Positions 47,935 to 57,800 of a stretch of DNA of 64,000 bases are shown here, in pieces. Positions within the stretch are counted from its first letter, which is position 1. Every line of letters starts with the position of its first letter. Origin of the DNA: Chloroflexota bacterium (GTDB taxonomy: Bacteria; Chloroflexota; Anaerolineae; Aggregatilineales; Phototrophicaceae). The notes beneath the pieces are model-generated. The model made no database searches. It saw only the letters and a list, made by a program, of their open reading frames with translations, and was not told where the DNA came from. The position numbers were made by a program, and so were the translations under genes. The stretch covers positions 1,174,274-1,238,273 of the forward strand of contig JACRPS010000003.1 in NCBI GenBank assembly GCA_016223085.1. The letters are read 5' to 3'.

Positions 47935-49059
47935 CTACGACGATAACGCCTTCCGGTAACTCGCCAGCGTTTGCCGCGCCGTGTCGTCCCAGCGATAGCG
48001 CGCCGCCTCGTGGAAACCCTGCTGGCGGGCGGCCTCGCGCCAGTCGGCGTCTACCAGCGCGCGGCGCAGGGCTTGCGTCCAGGCAGCGACATCGGTCGGC
48101 GGCAGGCGCATCCCGGCAGCGCCGGCCACCTCCGGCAGCGATGACACATCCGAAACGATCACCGGCGTGCCGCAGGCCATCGCCTCCAGCACCGGCAAGC
48201 CGAAGCCCTCAAACACCGAGGGATAGATAAAGACCTCGGCACTATTGTACCAGAGGGGCAGGTCTTCCACAGGGATAAAGCCCGGCAGGTGAACGTCGTC
48301 CGCCAGATCGTAACGTGCAATCGCCGCAAAAATCGCGTCGTAATCCCAGCCTTTGCCGCCGCCCAGCACCAGCGGCAGGCGTTCACCGCGTGGCAATGCG
48401 GCGTAGGCGGTCAGCAGCGTTGGCAGGTTTTTGCGGGGTTCGAGCGTGCCGACAAACAGCCAGAAGCGCGGCGGCAGCCCCTGCTGCCGGCGGAAGGCCG
48501 CCACCTGCTCTGGCGGAAGCGGTCGGTAACGTGCCGTGTCATAACCGGGCGCGGCCACGTCAATTTTATCGCTGGCAATGCCAAGCGAAACGTGAAGATC
48601 GCGGGCGGTGCTGTGCGAGATGGCGATGACCCGCCGGGCGCAGCGGCACGACAGCGCCGTGAACAGCCGCAGATACAGGCGGCGCGAGGCCGGCAATACC
48701 TGCGGATAGTGGATAAAACTCAGGTCGTAGACGGTGACGACGCTGGGCACCGGCAGCGCCAGCGGCGCTACAAACGCCAGCGCGTGGTACAGGTCAAAAT
48801 CGCGCAACTGCCCCGGTTGGGCGACCTGTTCCCACAGGATGCGACGCAGCGGCGACTCCGTGCTCCAGCGTGACGGGCGCACGTCCAGTCCGTCAAACCG
48901 GGCGTCGCTGCCCGCGCCGACCAGCACCGTAAAGCGCCAGTCGTCGGGTGCGTTCCGGCGCAGGTGCGCCAGCAGGCCATAGATATAACCGTGAATCCCG
49001 GCGGTGCGGTAGCCGGCCTGCCGGGCGAGTAAATGCGCGTTTAAGCCAACGTGTATCAT
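47935..49059 (-). CDS. glycosyltransferase family 4 (group 1)
   Basis: A 374-residue GT-B retaining glycosyltransferase. LNAHLLARQAGYRTAGIHGY at the N-terminus; FVGTLEPRKNLPTLLTAYAA opens the donor domain; EVFIYPSVFEGFGLPVLEAM gives the conserved E-x7-E motif; MACGTPVIVSDVSSLPEVAG follows. It adds a sugar from a nucleotide donor, probably to the polyprenyl-linked intermediate made by the transferase at 45979. First in the GT4-immunity-EPS gene run. Confidence 0.92.
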   Translation of the reverse strand: MIHVGLNAHLLARQAGYRTAGIHGYIYGLLAHLRRNAPDDWRFTVLVGAGSDARFDGLDVRPSRWSTESPLRRILWEQVAQPGQLRDFDLYHALAFVAPLALPVPSVVTVYDLSFIHYPQVLPASRRLYLRLFTALSCRCARRVIAISHSTARDLHVSLGIASDKIDVAAPGYDTARYRPLPPEQVAAFRRQQGLPPRFWLFVGTLEPRKNLPTLLTAYAALPRGERLPLVLGGGKGWDYDAIFAAIARYDLADDVHLPGFIPVEDLPLWYNSAEVFIYPSVFEGFGLPVLEAMACGTPVIVSDVSSLPEVAGAAGMRLPPTDVAAWTQALRRALVDADWREAARQQGFHEAARYRWDDTARQTLASYRKALSS

Positions 49060-49105
49060 AAGCGGCGATTATAACCGATGGGCGTGGCGACGGCTTAATT
49101 CCGCT

Positions 49106-50524
49106 TTACAGCTTCAAAAATCGCTCTGCCAGGCGGTTGATCGCTTCCTCGTAAAATTCCGGCAGCAGCGTGATGGCGTTATGGCTGGCGATCTCGCGGA
49201 TGTCGTCTGGCAGCGTGCCTTCTTCGAGGCGAAAGCCATCGGCCAGGAGTGGGATGATAACCTTTTTCCGCGCCAGCGCGTGCCGGATTTCCCGGCGCAC
49301 CCAGTCCGATTCAAGTGTATCCGGCGTAAGGATGGGCACGAAGTAGTCGCAGCGGTCAATCGTCGTTTCGATGATCTCCGCAAAGCGCCCTTCGTTGATG
49401 TCATCCACGTCAATAAACACGTTGGCGCCCCGGCCCTGCAAGCTCTGGGCGATGCTGCGCGCCTGCGCCCAGCTTGACCCACGCCGGTAGCTGATAAACA
49501 CCAGCGGCTTTTTGCGGTCCGTGACAGACGGCAACGCGGCGGGCACGCGGCGGCGGGCGATCACCACCCCGGCCACCAGCGCCAGCACCACAGCGCCAGC
49601 AACGACCGGCAGCCAGGGCGGCAGACCCGCCGGGGGGTTGACCTCAATCTGGAACGGGTACTGCGTGCCGTCCAGCGACAGGATTTCAAGCTGGCCGTCC
49701 AGGTTGCGCTGCGTAATCCACAGTTCCAGGCGCAGATTTTGCAGGCCACGCGCGTCCTGGCGGGGGAAGATCGTCCATTCCCAGGTGGTGCGGCGGGACG
49801 TGACCAGTCTGGCGCGGCTGCGGTCATAACCGCTGTCGCAGCCGTCAAAGCTGCGCTCGCTGCAAAACAGCGACGCGCCCATGCGCTCGTAGACCGGCAC
49901 ACCGGAATCGGTGAGCAGCGGCGCGCCTGCCGTCGGAATGCCCTCGCTGACGGAAGTCGCGCGGGGAACAGGCGTGCCGCGTCCGCCGGTCGGCGTAGGC
50001 GTGATGTAGAAGTTGTCAAGGTTCAGTTCCAGCCGCACCAGCGCGCTTTCCGGGTAGCGGGCGGCGCGGGGGGCGTAAATCTGCACCGTGCCGTCACCGA
50101 TGATCTCGCCGGAAACATCGCTGCGGATCAGCAGCGCCGCGTCCGCGACTTTCACCGCTGTTTCGACAGGTGTGGATGTGAATTCTTCTTCGGCGGCCTC
50201 GACACCGCCAGCGGGTTCGCCGGGCTGTAGGGTTGGCACGATACCGAGGTCTCTGGGGGTTGATACATGCTCGGTCTGCGCGGTTGCCGTCAGGCCGGCG
50301 GGCGGTTCGATTTGCGGCAGTGGGGCCGGGCGCGTGGACGTGGGCAGCCGCGTCGGTGTCAACCGTTGCACGGGCGTCGCCGTAACATTCAGCGCCGAAC
50401 TCACATCGGAGAACACGTTGCCGATGGCCGGAGCAGTCAGCGACAGCGTAAGCGTCATGATGACCAGCGCCAGCACCAGCAACCCGGCCACAGCCGCCAC
50501 GACAATAAGCGTTCGCCTTCGCAT
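49106..50524 (-). CDS. membrane-anchored TIR-domain protein with outer sensor region
   Basis: A 472-residue protein with receptor topology. An N-terminal membrane helix (LIVVAAVAGLLVLALVIMTL, about 5-30); a ~270-residue outer region with Thr/Pro stretches and two beta-rich parts (VADAALLIRSDVSGEIIGDG; TWEWTIFPRQDARGLQNLRL; QLEILSLDGTQYPFQI); a second helix near 303-323 (VVAGAVVLALVAGVVIA); and a cytosolic TIR domain (338-472) with KKPLVFISYRRGSSWAQARS, VFIDVDDINEGRFAEI and SDWVRREI, where Glu412 fits the catalytic Glu of NAD-cleaving TIRs. It could sense a surface signal and hydrolyse NAD or act by TIR assembly. No known antiphage partner gene is adjacent. Confidence 0.82.
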   Translation of the reverse strand: MRRRTLIVVAAVAGLLVLALVIMTLTLSLTAPAIGNVFSDVSSALNVTATPVQRLTPTRLPTSTRPAPLPQIEPPAGLTATAQTEHVSTPRDLGIVPTLQPGEPAGGVEAAEEEFTSTPVETAVKVADAALLIRSDVSGEIIGDGTVQIYAPRAARYPESALVRLELNLDNFYITPTPTGGRGTPVPRATSVSEGIPTAGAPLLTDSGVPVYERMGASLFCSERSFDGCDSGYDRSRARLVTSRRTTWEWTIFPRQDARGLQNLRLELWITQRNLDGQLEILSLDGTQYPFQIEVNPPAGLPPWLPVVAGAVVLALVAGVVIARRRVPAALPSVTDRKKPLVFISYRRGSSWAQARSIAQSLQGRGANVFIDVDDINEGRFAEIIETTIDRCDYFVPILTPDTLESDWVRREIRHALARKKVIIPLLADGFRLEEGTLPDDIREIASHNAITLLPEFYEEAINRLAERFLKL

Positions 50525-50587
50525 ACCGCCCCTCCACCACTCGCCGGAACAGAGTGTACCGCTGACTGCGGCGCGAGGCTACTGTGG

Positions 50588-51115
50588 TCAGGCGGTTGCG
50601 GCGGGGATGATGTAACGGCTGCGGAAATCCCGGTCGTTCATGTGGTAAGGCTCGCCCTGCACGCCGACGCACAACCAGCGTCCGGGGGGGATGAGCACCG
50701 GACGCTGGCTCTCCAGCGACTGCACGTACAGGTTGCGGGTAAGCTGCTGCGCCCAGACACCCACAGCCTTGTAATACGGGCGGCAGCCATGCGCGATCAA
50801 AAACGTTTCGATGGGGTTCGGCGTCCAGTCGGGTTCGTCCCAGCGGCGGTAATTCTGGCGGAACAGGTCGCGTTTGACCGGCCAGTGATTATAATCGTCA
50901 AGCTGGTTGTGGAACGTATCGCCGGGGTCATAAATCATAATATCCCCCTCGCCGGCGACCAGCACTTCCAGCGTCAGTTCCACATCTACCGATGTTTCCA
51001 GCATCTTCGCCATCACCAGCCGTTTACGAACGGCATAATACTGGAAATTCGCCGCCAGTAACTCCGCTTCCGTCCAATCACGCTGCTTTAAAACTCGTAT
51101 TGTCCGCGTCGCCAA
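50588..51115 (-). CDS. hypothetical protein
   Basis: A 175-residue soluble protein I do not recognise. It has an Asp/Tyr/Trp-rich middle (YDPGDTFHNQLDDYNHWPVK, LFRQNYRRWDEPDWTPNPIE) and a C-terminal VLIPPGRWLCVGVQGEPYHM. The look is of a small beta-barrel with an acidic pocket. The start is TTG (residue 1 of ATRTIRVLKQRDW) without a strong ribosome site, so the true start could be an internal ATG (RLVMAKMLE). No operon partner. Confidence 0.65.
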   Translation of the reverse strand: MATRTIRVLKQRDWTEAELLAANFQYYAVRKRLVMAKMLETSVDVELTLEVLVAGEGDIMIYDPGDTFHNQLDDYNHWPVKRDLFRQNYRRWDEPDWTPNPIETFLIAHGCRPYYKAVGVWAQQLTRNLYVQSLESQRPVLIPPGRWLCVGVQGEPYHMNDRDFRSRYIIPAATA

Positions 51116-51269
51116 GGCTACCCCTCCGCTGCTCCTGCCCTCATCATGTCATGATATTGCAGACCACGCTCGGACACCGGGTTATAGTTTTTTTACCTGA
51201 GCAAAATTCCGTTACACTTTATAGTAAATAACTCAAGCGTTCCTTGCGCCAGTTTCAGACGAGTTGAAC

Positions 51270-52058
51270 CTAGAACTGAAAGGTTATAACATCCAGCAGC
51301 ACCAGCGCGACAACCACCCAGGTCAGCAGATTGGCGATGATGCCCCATTTCCAGTTGCGACTGGCGATAAGAAACAGTGTAGGAACCACGCTCCAGAACA
51401 GGAAATAGGGGGAGATGCACAGGGATGCCAGTGTGCCATACAGGGGGTCGGCGCGGCGGTAAGCCAACCACAGCAGCGGCGGCACCAGCGGCAGCGTGTA
51501 CGGAAAGAGCGAGAAGGTGGCAACCTCTGCCAGCCGCACATTAAAGGTCGTGAGGTAGCCCATAAAGCCGGGGAACAGCAGCAGCAGCAGGCTACCGATG
51601 ACCAGGAACGGGCCAAACACGCGGGCGTAGGCCTGCCAGCTTTTGCCTTTCAACCGGCCCAGCAGGCTGACCAGTACCAGCGCGCCCGCCTGCGGTTTGA
51701 CGGTCAGCAGAAAAGGCGACAGCGAATTGGCGCCCAGCACACCCAGCAGCACCATCCAGTCCAGGTTGCCGTAGACACACAGATAAATGAAGGGGAAGGT
51801 CAGGCCGACGATGGCAATCAGGTAAGGTTTCCGCACTTTCCAGGCGGCATAAACCAGCGCCAGAACGGGAAGTACCGCCCCGATCACCACGGCCAGCGAG
51901 TGCGGCAGCAGACCAACCGGCGCCAGCATAAAAAACGTCCAGGGCGGATTGACAATGTAAACCGATTGGTACGGGTCGACACCGCGCAGGAGAAGTTCGA
52001 TAGCGGGTAAAAAATATTGCACCCAATCGGTTTTTAACATCGTTTGCTTCACTCCCAT
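51270..52058 (-). CDS. GT87-like (DUF2029) membrane protein, short
   Basis: A 262-residue, almost wholly hydrophobic protein with seven to eight helices. DWVQYFLPAIELLLRGVDPY and NPPWTFFMLAPVGLLP resemble the loop that carries catalytic acids in GT-C/GT87 mannosyltransferases, and YGNLDWMVLLGVLG is also familiar. Those enzymes are usually ~400 residues, so this is either a short variant or lacks its N-terminal helices. Divergent from the phosphatase gene that starts at 52151. Start is uncertain between ATG 52058 and 52040. Confidence 0.65.
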   Translation of the reverse strand: MGVKQTMLKTDWVQYFLPAIELLLRGVDPYQSVYIVNPPWTFFMLAPVGLLPHSLAVVIGAVLPVLALVYAAWKVRKPYLIAIVGLTFPFIYLCVYGNLDWMVLLGVLGANSLSPFLLTVKPQAGALVLVSLLGRLKGKSWQAYARVFGPFLVIGSLLLLLFPGFMGYLTTFNVRLAEVATFSLFPYTLPLVPPLLWLAYRRADPLYGTLASLCISPYFLFWSVVPTLFLIASRNWKWGIIANLLTWVVVALVLLDVITFQF

Positions 52059-52150
52059 TGGCGGTTTACATTCTTTATTGTAGGCGGGAATGTTCAGGGC
52101 GCGGCTTGAGGTTGCGACACAATGAGTTTCAAACAGAAAGGATTGATGTT

Positions 52151-53836
52151 ATGGCAACAAAACGTTTCTGGCTCATGATTGGGATTTTTGTGTTAACCGG
52201 CGGGCTGGCTGCCGCGCAGCCGGAGACAACGCTGCCCAACGGCGTCGCTGCCGGGGACGTGACGCAGACAACGGCGGTGCTGTGGACGCGCAGCAGCGAA
52301 ACCGGCACGGTGACGTTTGAAGTGGCCGCCGATGCCGACTTCGACAGCATCATGCAGACGGTGACCGCCGACGTGACCGACCCGCTGCTACCGGTGAAGG
52401 TCGCCATAGACGGCTTGTCACCGGCGACGCAGTACAGCTACCGCGCGACCGATGCCGCCGGCAACAGCGCGGCTGGTACGTTCCGCACGCCGGCGGAAGC
52501 CGGCACGATAGCGGGGCTGCGCTTTGGCGTGTCTGGCGACTGGCGCGGCGAACTGGCGCCCTACCCATCGGTGCGGAATGCCGACGAGCGCGACCTGGAT
52601 TTCTTCGTGCTGCACGGCGATACCATCTACGCCGATTACCCGTCGCCGGACGTGCCAATCGGGCAGGCGACGACGGTTGAAGACTACCGCCGCAAGCACA
52701 ACGAGGTTTACGCGGAGCGCCAGGGTCTAAACACACTGGCCGACCTGCGCGCCTCGACCGCCGTGCTGGCGACCATTGACGACCATGAAGTGACCAACGA
52801 TTTCGCCGGCGGCGCGCCGCCGTCATCCGACCCGCGTTTTGGCAGCAGCGAGGCGGAATTTATCAACGATACCGACCTGTACGAAACCGGCTTGCAGGTG
52901 TTCCAGGAATATAACCCGCTGCGCGACGAGTTCTACAGTGATACCGGCGACCCGCGCACGGCGGAGGAGCGCAAGCTGTACCGCTACCAGACGTATGGCA
53001 GCGACGCCGCCGTGTTCCTGCTGGACGCGCGGTCATTCCGTGACGAGGAAATCCCGAATCCCGCCGAATTTACGGCGGAAACAACGACGGCCATGATCGC
53101 CAAAACGTACCAGCCGGGGCGGACGATGCTGGGCGCGGTACAGCTTGAGGAACTGAAAGCCGACCTGCTGGACGCGCAGGAACAGGGTGTGACGTGGAAA
53201 TTTATCCTCGTGCCCGAACCGGCGCAGAACCTCGGCCCGCTGAACGCCGGCGACCGCTTTGAAGGTTACGCTGCCGAACGCGCCGATCTGCTGAAGTTCA
53301 TCGTTGAGAACGACATCCGCAACGTCGTGTTCATCGCGGCAGACATTCACGGCACGCTGGTTAACGATCTGACCTATGCCGAAACGCCGGGCGGGGAACA
53401 GATCAGCACCGACCTGTGGGAGATCAGCACCGGCGCGGTGGCGTTCGACGCGCCGTTTGGCCCCACGGTGGTCGCGCTGGCGGCGGGCCTGGGCTTTATC
53501 ACGCCGCAGCAGCGGGCGCTGTACAACGTCGCGCCGCCCGCGCTCAAGGAACAGTTCATGAGCGAGTTGATTAACGGGCAGATCGAGCCGTTTGGCTATA
53601 ACCCGATTGGGCTGGACGGTTCGCCGGTGGCGGCAGAACTGGTCAGCGGTGGGTATCTGGCGACCAGCAGTTTTGGCTGGACGGAGTTTGAGATCAACGC
53701 CGACACACAGCAGCTTCGCGTGACGACTTACGGCATCCCGGCCTACACGCAGCGCCAGGTGCTGGACGACCCGGCCAAAATCGCGGCGCTGGAACCGGCG
53801 GTGTTGAGCGAGTTCACGGTAGAGGCGAAAAGGTAA
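52151..53836 (+). CDS. phoD: PhoD-family alkaline phosphatase/phosphodiesterase
   Basis: A 561-residue secreted metallophosphoesterase. Signal peptide RFWLMIGIFVLTGGLAAAQ; an N-terminal beta-sandwich (LPNGVAAGDVTQTTAVLWTR); then the metal-site motifs RFGVSGDWRGELAP, DFFVLHGDTIYADYPS, ATIDDHEVTNDFAGG, YQTYGSDAAVFLLDARSFRD and FIAADIHG. It hydrolyses phosphate esters outside the cell and would release phosphate for the Pit/DUF47 system whose end lies at the left edge. AAAGGA precedes ATG 52151 by nine bases. Single-gene unit. Confidence 0.92.
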   Translation: MATKRFWLMIGIFVLTGGLAAAQPETTLPNGVAAGDVTQTTAVLWTRSSETGTVTFEVAADADFDSIMQTVTADVTDPLLPVKVAIDGLSPATQYSYRATDAAGNSAAGTFRTPAEAGTIAGLRFGVSGDWRGELAPYPSVRNADERDLDFFVLHGDTIYADYPSPDVPIGQATTVEDYRRKHNEVYAERQGLNTLADLRASTAVLATIDDHEVTNDFAGGAPPSSDPRFGSSEAEFINDTDLYETGLQVFQEYNPLRDEFYSDTGDPRTAEERKLYRYQTYGSDAAVFLLDARSFRDEEIPNPAEFTAETTTAMIAKTYQPGRTMLGAVQLEELKADLLDAQEQGVTWKFILVPEPAQNLGPLNAGDRFEGYAAERADLLKFIVENDIRNVVFIAADIHGTLVNDLTYAETPGGEQISTDLWEISTGAVAFDAPFGPTVVALAAGLGFITPQQRALYNVAPPALKEQFMSELINGQIEPFGYNPIGLDGSPVAAELVSGGYLATSSFGWTEFEINADTQQLRVTTYGIPAYTQRQVLDDPAKIAALEPAVLSEFTVEAKR

Positions 53837-53862
53837 TTACCAGTTACCGGTTGCCAGTTGCC
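53836..53862. repeat. degenerate 7-bp repeats
   Basis: attACCAGTT-ACCGGTT-GCCAGTT-GCCAG directly after the phoD stop, 7-base period. Confidence 0.65.
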
Positions 53863-53897
53863 AGAAGGGGCAGATCGCAGGATCCTCCTTGTCAACG

Positions 53898-54815
53898 TCA
53901 GGGCGTGGGTGGTCTCCACGCCCAACCATCCTGGAAGCGCGTGAAGACATCCCAGCCGAGGCGGCGGTAAAAGCGCCCCGCGCCCGCCGCTTCGTCGTCG
54001 GCAGCACACGACAGGACAATACGGTCACAGCCGGCCAGCCGCAGCCAGGCCGCCGCGTGCTGCACCAGCCATGTCCCGATACCCCGCCCCCGCCATGTTT
54101 CCTGAATAAAAATCTCACCCAGTTCCGCCCAGCCGCGCAGCGTTGGCAGCGCGCCGCCCTCGGTGAGATCGGTGACACACTCGCAGAAGCCAAGCGGCTG
54201 GTCGTCCATCCAGGCGGTAAAGCCAACACCCCACAGGCTGCGCACGGTTCGTTTGAACACCAGTCCATCTACCGGCGAGGAAACGGGTGCTGGAATATCG
54301 CGTAACCACCCACCGTAAAGCGCCTCGCTGCGTTCAGGCAGCGGTTCATAACCGGCCTGTGTAAACACCTGGTGCAGATGCGGCCACACGTCGGGGATGC
54401 CGATCATCAGGGGCGCCGGCAGGTGGCTGTCCCAGGCGAAGATACGGGGTGCGTTCCACCACCTCATCTGCTCATGCACGGCCTCCAGCAGCGCCAATGC
54501 TTCGTTTAGATGTTCGTTCCAGGCCAGCAGCCATGCTACATCACCCGCGCCCCGATAATCCACCCCAACCCCTTCACCCGTGCCATAACGCAGCAGATGG
54601 GCAGCAGCAATAACGCGCTGTTGCTCGACAGCCACCAGCGTTTGACGTTCGGCCACCCAGGGATCAATGATCGGCTGATGCGGGTTACGGTGTAGATTCT
54701 GTTCGATATAAGCGGCGGGCAGTGTCCAGCCGGGGACAACCGCGCTCAAGTGACGGTTAACCAGCCGCTGCACTCCGGGCAAATGGTCGGCGTGGTAGGG
54801 TTCGATGACTATCAT
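53898..54815 (-). CDS. GNAT family N-acetyltransferase, two-domain
   Basis: A 305-residue protein, about twice a single GNAT domain. The C-terminal half has ELGEIFIQETWRGRGIGTWL (the acetyl-CoA loop R/Q-x-x-G-x-G/A) and AAAWLRLAGCDRIVLSCAAD. The N-terminal half has GNAT-like strands (MIVIEPYHADHLPGVQRLVN, LVAVEQQRVIAAAHLLRYGT) but a weaker acetyl-CoA loop, so it may be a substrate-binding GNAT. Acetyl acceptor unknown. Four bases from the stop of the kinase-like gene at 54820, same direction, so likely co-transcribed after it. Confidence 0.85.
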   Translation of the reverse strand: MIVIEPYHADHLPGVQRLVNRHLSAVVPGWTLPAAYIEQNLHRNPHQPIIDPWVAERQTLVAVEQQRVIAAAHLLRYGTGEGVGVDYRGAGDVAWLLAWNEHLNEALALLEAVHEQMRWWNAPRIFAWDSHLPAPLMIGIPDVWPHLHQVFTQAGYEPLPERSEALYGGWLRDIPAPVSSPVDGLVFKRTVRSLWGVGFTAWMDDQPLGFCECVTDLTEGGALPTLRGWAELGEIFIQETWRGRGIGTWLVQHAAAWLRLAGCDRIVLSCAADDEAAGAGRFYRRLGWDVFTRFQDGWAWRPPTP

Positions 54816-54819
54816 CTGG

Positions 54820-57800
54820 CTACCGCAGGCTGATTTTCCAGCCCGTCACACTGACGATGACGCCGCCGCTCTTGACGTACAGCGTCGGCAGCAGCGGCGC
54901 GTCGGGCCGGGTGAACGGGATGGCCGGGCCAATCTGCTCGCCATCGAAAAAGACGGTGACGCTGCCGGTGTCCGGGCTGCGGTCGAGCCGGATGCGGGCG
55001 ACGACCACGCTGACGGCGCGCTGGCTGACGGTGGACACGTCCGTACCGATACGCTGCCCCAGGTTAATCACGCCCGGCTGTGCCATCTGTACGTGCAGCC
55101 CTGCCGACTGGGCGGGGTTGTCGGCATTTTGCAGCAGCGCGCCAAAATAGACCGGTTCGGTCTGCAACAACTGCGGATTAAACGATAGCAGGGTCAGTTC
55201 CACTTCCATACGAGTCAGGCGCGCGGCGGCGTTGTTACCGTAAAAGGTGTTCAGGACATCGGCAGGCAGGCGGACGGTCACGGCGTCGTCCTCGCCCGGT
55301 TCGCCAGAGCCGAGCCGCCAGTAGGCGCTGCCAATCGTCTGCACCAGCGAAAAATCGTCGGCAGACCAGGGGTAGTCCGGCAGCCGTTCCAGCAGCGCCA
55401 GCACGTCCTGCTGCCCCTGCAACCCCTGCGGCGGTAGCGTAGCGGTCGGCGTATTGGTCGCGGTTGGCGTGCTGGTGGCGGTATAGGTGGCCGACGGTGT
55501 ATACGTCAGCGTCGGCGTGGAAGTCGGGCTGGGCGTCCAGGTGGTGGTTGGCGCGGGCAGGGTTGCCAGCAGTTCCGGCACGGGCTGCGACGGACGCAGC
55601 GTCGGCGTGATGAGGTCCATCGGCAGCAGCGTCGGCGTCACCCGCCCCGGGTCGAGTGTGTCGGTTGGCGCGGGGGTGTAGGTGCTGGTGGCCTGCAGGG
55701 GCGCTACGCCCTGCGCCCCTACGGTTTGCGTGTTCGAGTCCGGGGTATCGGTCAGCGTCAGCACCACGCCGGGTGCGCCACCGTTCAACGCCCCGCTGGC
55801 GGCCAGCCCGGCCAGCGCCAGCAGCACCACCGCGGCAGCGATCACCGCCAGCAGCGGCAGCCGCAGCCGCCCGCGTCCGCGCTCCGGCGCGTCATCGGCG
55901 TAGCGCGAACCGCGATAGTCGGTTTCCGGCACGTCTACGTCTTCAGCCAGGCGTGGTGTGGGTTCATCGGTCGGCGGCGCGGGGAATTCCGGCGCGTGTT
56001 CGGTCAGGTCATACCAGTGGCGGTACAGCGGATAGGCCGGGTGGCGATCAATAAACATGGCGCGGAAAAGCTGGTTAAAGCGGTTGAGCTTTTCGCTGCG
56101 CCGGATGGTGTTATCGGCATACACTGACAGGAACGATTCGTAAGTATCGCGCCAGCCGCGCACGGTGGCCGCGTAGGCTTCGCCCAGCAGGCGCGTGGTG
56201 ACTTCGACCATGCGCCGCAGCGCCACCCGAATCGTATCCACCGGCTTATCCGGGCGCTGATCAATCACCTGCTGCATCTGGCGCGCCAGCACGTGCAGTT
56301 CGGCGGCGGCGGCCTGCAATTCCATCATCCAGGCGCGGTACTCGGTCAGCGTGATGCTGGCGGCCTGTTCGACTTCGTTGATGGCGTTCAGTACGTTGTC
56401 CAGCTTAATCCCGGCGGGGCGGAATTCGCCGTCCGACCAGTCGCGCAGGGCAGCTTCGAGTTCACGGATGCTGTGAATGCCTGCCGCCAGTACTTTGGCC
56501 TGCGGATTATCTTCCAGCGCCTTACGGGTGTTTGCCAGCAGCGGCAGCGCGTGCGAACCGTTCACCCGATTCAGAACCGCTGCCGCTTCCAGCAGGTCGC
56601 GCCGCCGCGAGATAAATTCGTCCAGGGCGCGGGTCAGCGGGTGGCGCTGGCCGAGTTCCGCCATCGTCTTCACCGCCGCTTGCAGCCAGAAGTCGGCATC
56701 GTCCAGATTGCCGTCGTGGGCGTCGAGCGTGCCGAGCAGAATGTAATGGACAAACAGCAGCCGTAGCGCGGCGGAACTGCTCCGCGCGTACAGGTCAACC
56801 AGCCCTTTGCTCATGGCGCGCAGGTAGGTTTCCTTGCTGGGCATTTGCGAGGAAAAATTTTCCCGCAGCGTGTTTTCCGGCTCGGTGTACAGCCCTTCGA
56901 TGGTCGCCAGCGCGGCCTGCGTGCCCTTTACGTTCTGTACGCCGCTGCGCTCCATCCAGCCGCGCGCCACTTCCGTCAGCCGGCTGAGGCGCTGCGCCGC
57001 GAACCGCTGCGGGTCGGTGCGGGCGATTTCGACGGCCTGCTGCCCCAGACGTTCGGCGTCCTGCAGGCGCCCTCGGTCAAACGCTTCCCAACCGTCGGCC
57101 AGCGCGCGCCCCAAACCGCCGTACAGCGTGTGCCGTTCGACGTAGGCGGCGTTGGTGACGACGGTGCGAAGCTGGTTGAGCCAGCCGGCCAGCGTGGGGC
57201 TGATGGTCGCGACGGCATCGGTCGCTTCCGCCAGCGCCGTGATCGCGCCGTAGCGGTCGCCCTGCACCGTATCATCGGCGTAGCGCCGCCACGCCTGAAC
57301 ACCGTCTTCCAGCCCCGTGACCATGCCGATCAGCATTTCGTCAAACAGCCGTTCGGTGAACGGCAGCAGATCGCGGCGCGACTCGACCAGCCAGATTTCG
57401 AGATCAGAGCCGTCGGCAGCGGGGACGTAGGTCTGGTACGAGCCAAGCAGTTCGTACAGGCCGTTCAGCATCCGGGCGACCGCATCCCAGGCCGGATTCA
57501 TCGGGTCAATGGCGCGGCTGCTGTCGAGCGCGTTCATGGCGTCGCGCGGGCTGGCGGTGGCCTGCCGTCCAATGACGTGCATGTTATCGGCCAGCGCCAT
57601 CGCGGCGTTCAGGGCGCGGTCGAGTGCGGATACCGGCAGCCGCGACTCCGGCAGGTTGAAACGCTCATTCGTCTTTTCGAGAATTGTGCCGAGGGCAGTC
57701 AGCGCATCCACGATGGCGCGGCAGCCGTCGCGCAGTTCGATCAGACTGGACGTGTTCGGCGTGGAGACTCGTTCCAGCCGGGCATCCACCTCGTTTAACA

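Noticed and set aside
49106-50524. Known TIR-based antiphage system (such as Thoeris)
   Set aside because: No ThsA/ThsB, Argonaute or CBASS-type partner is adjacent, and the protein is membrane-anchored with an outer domain.
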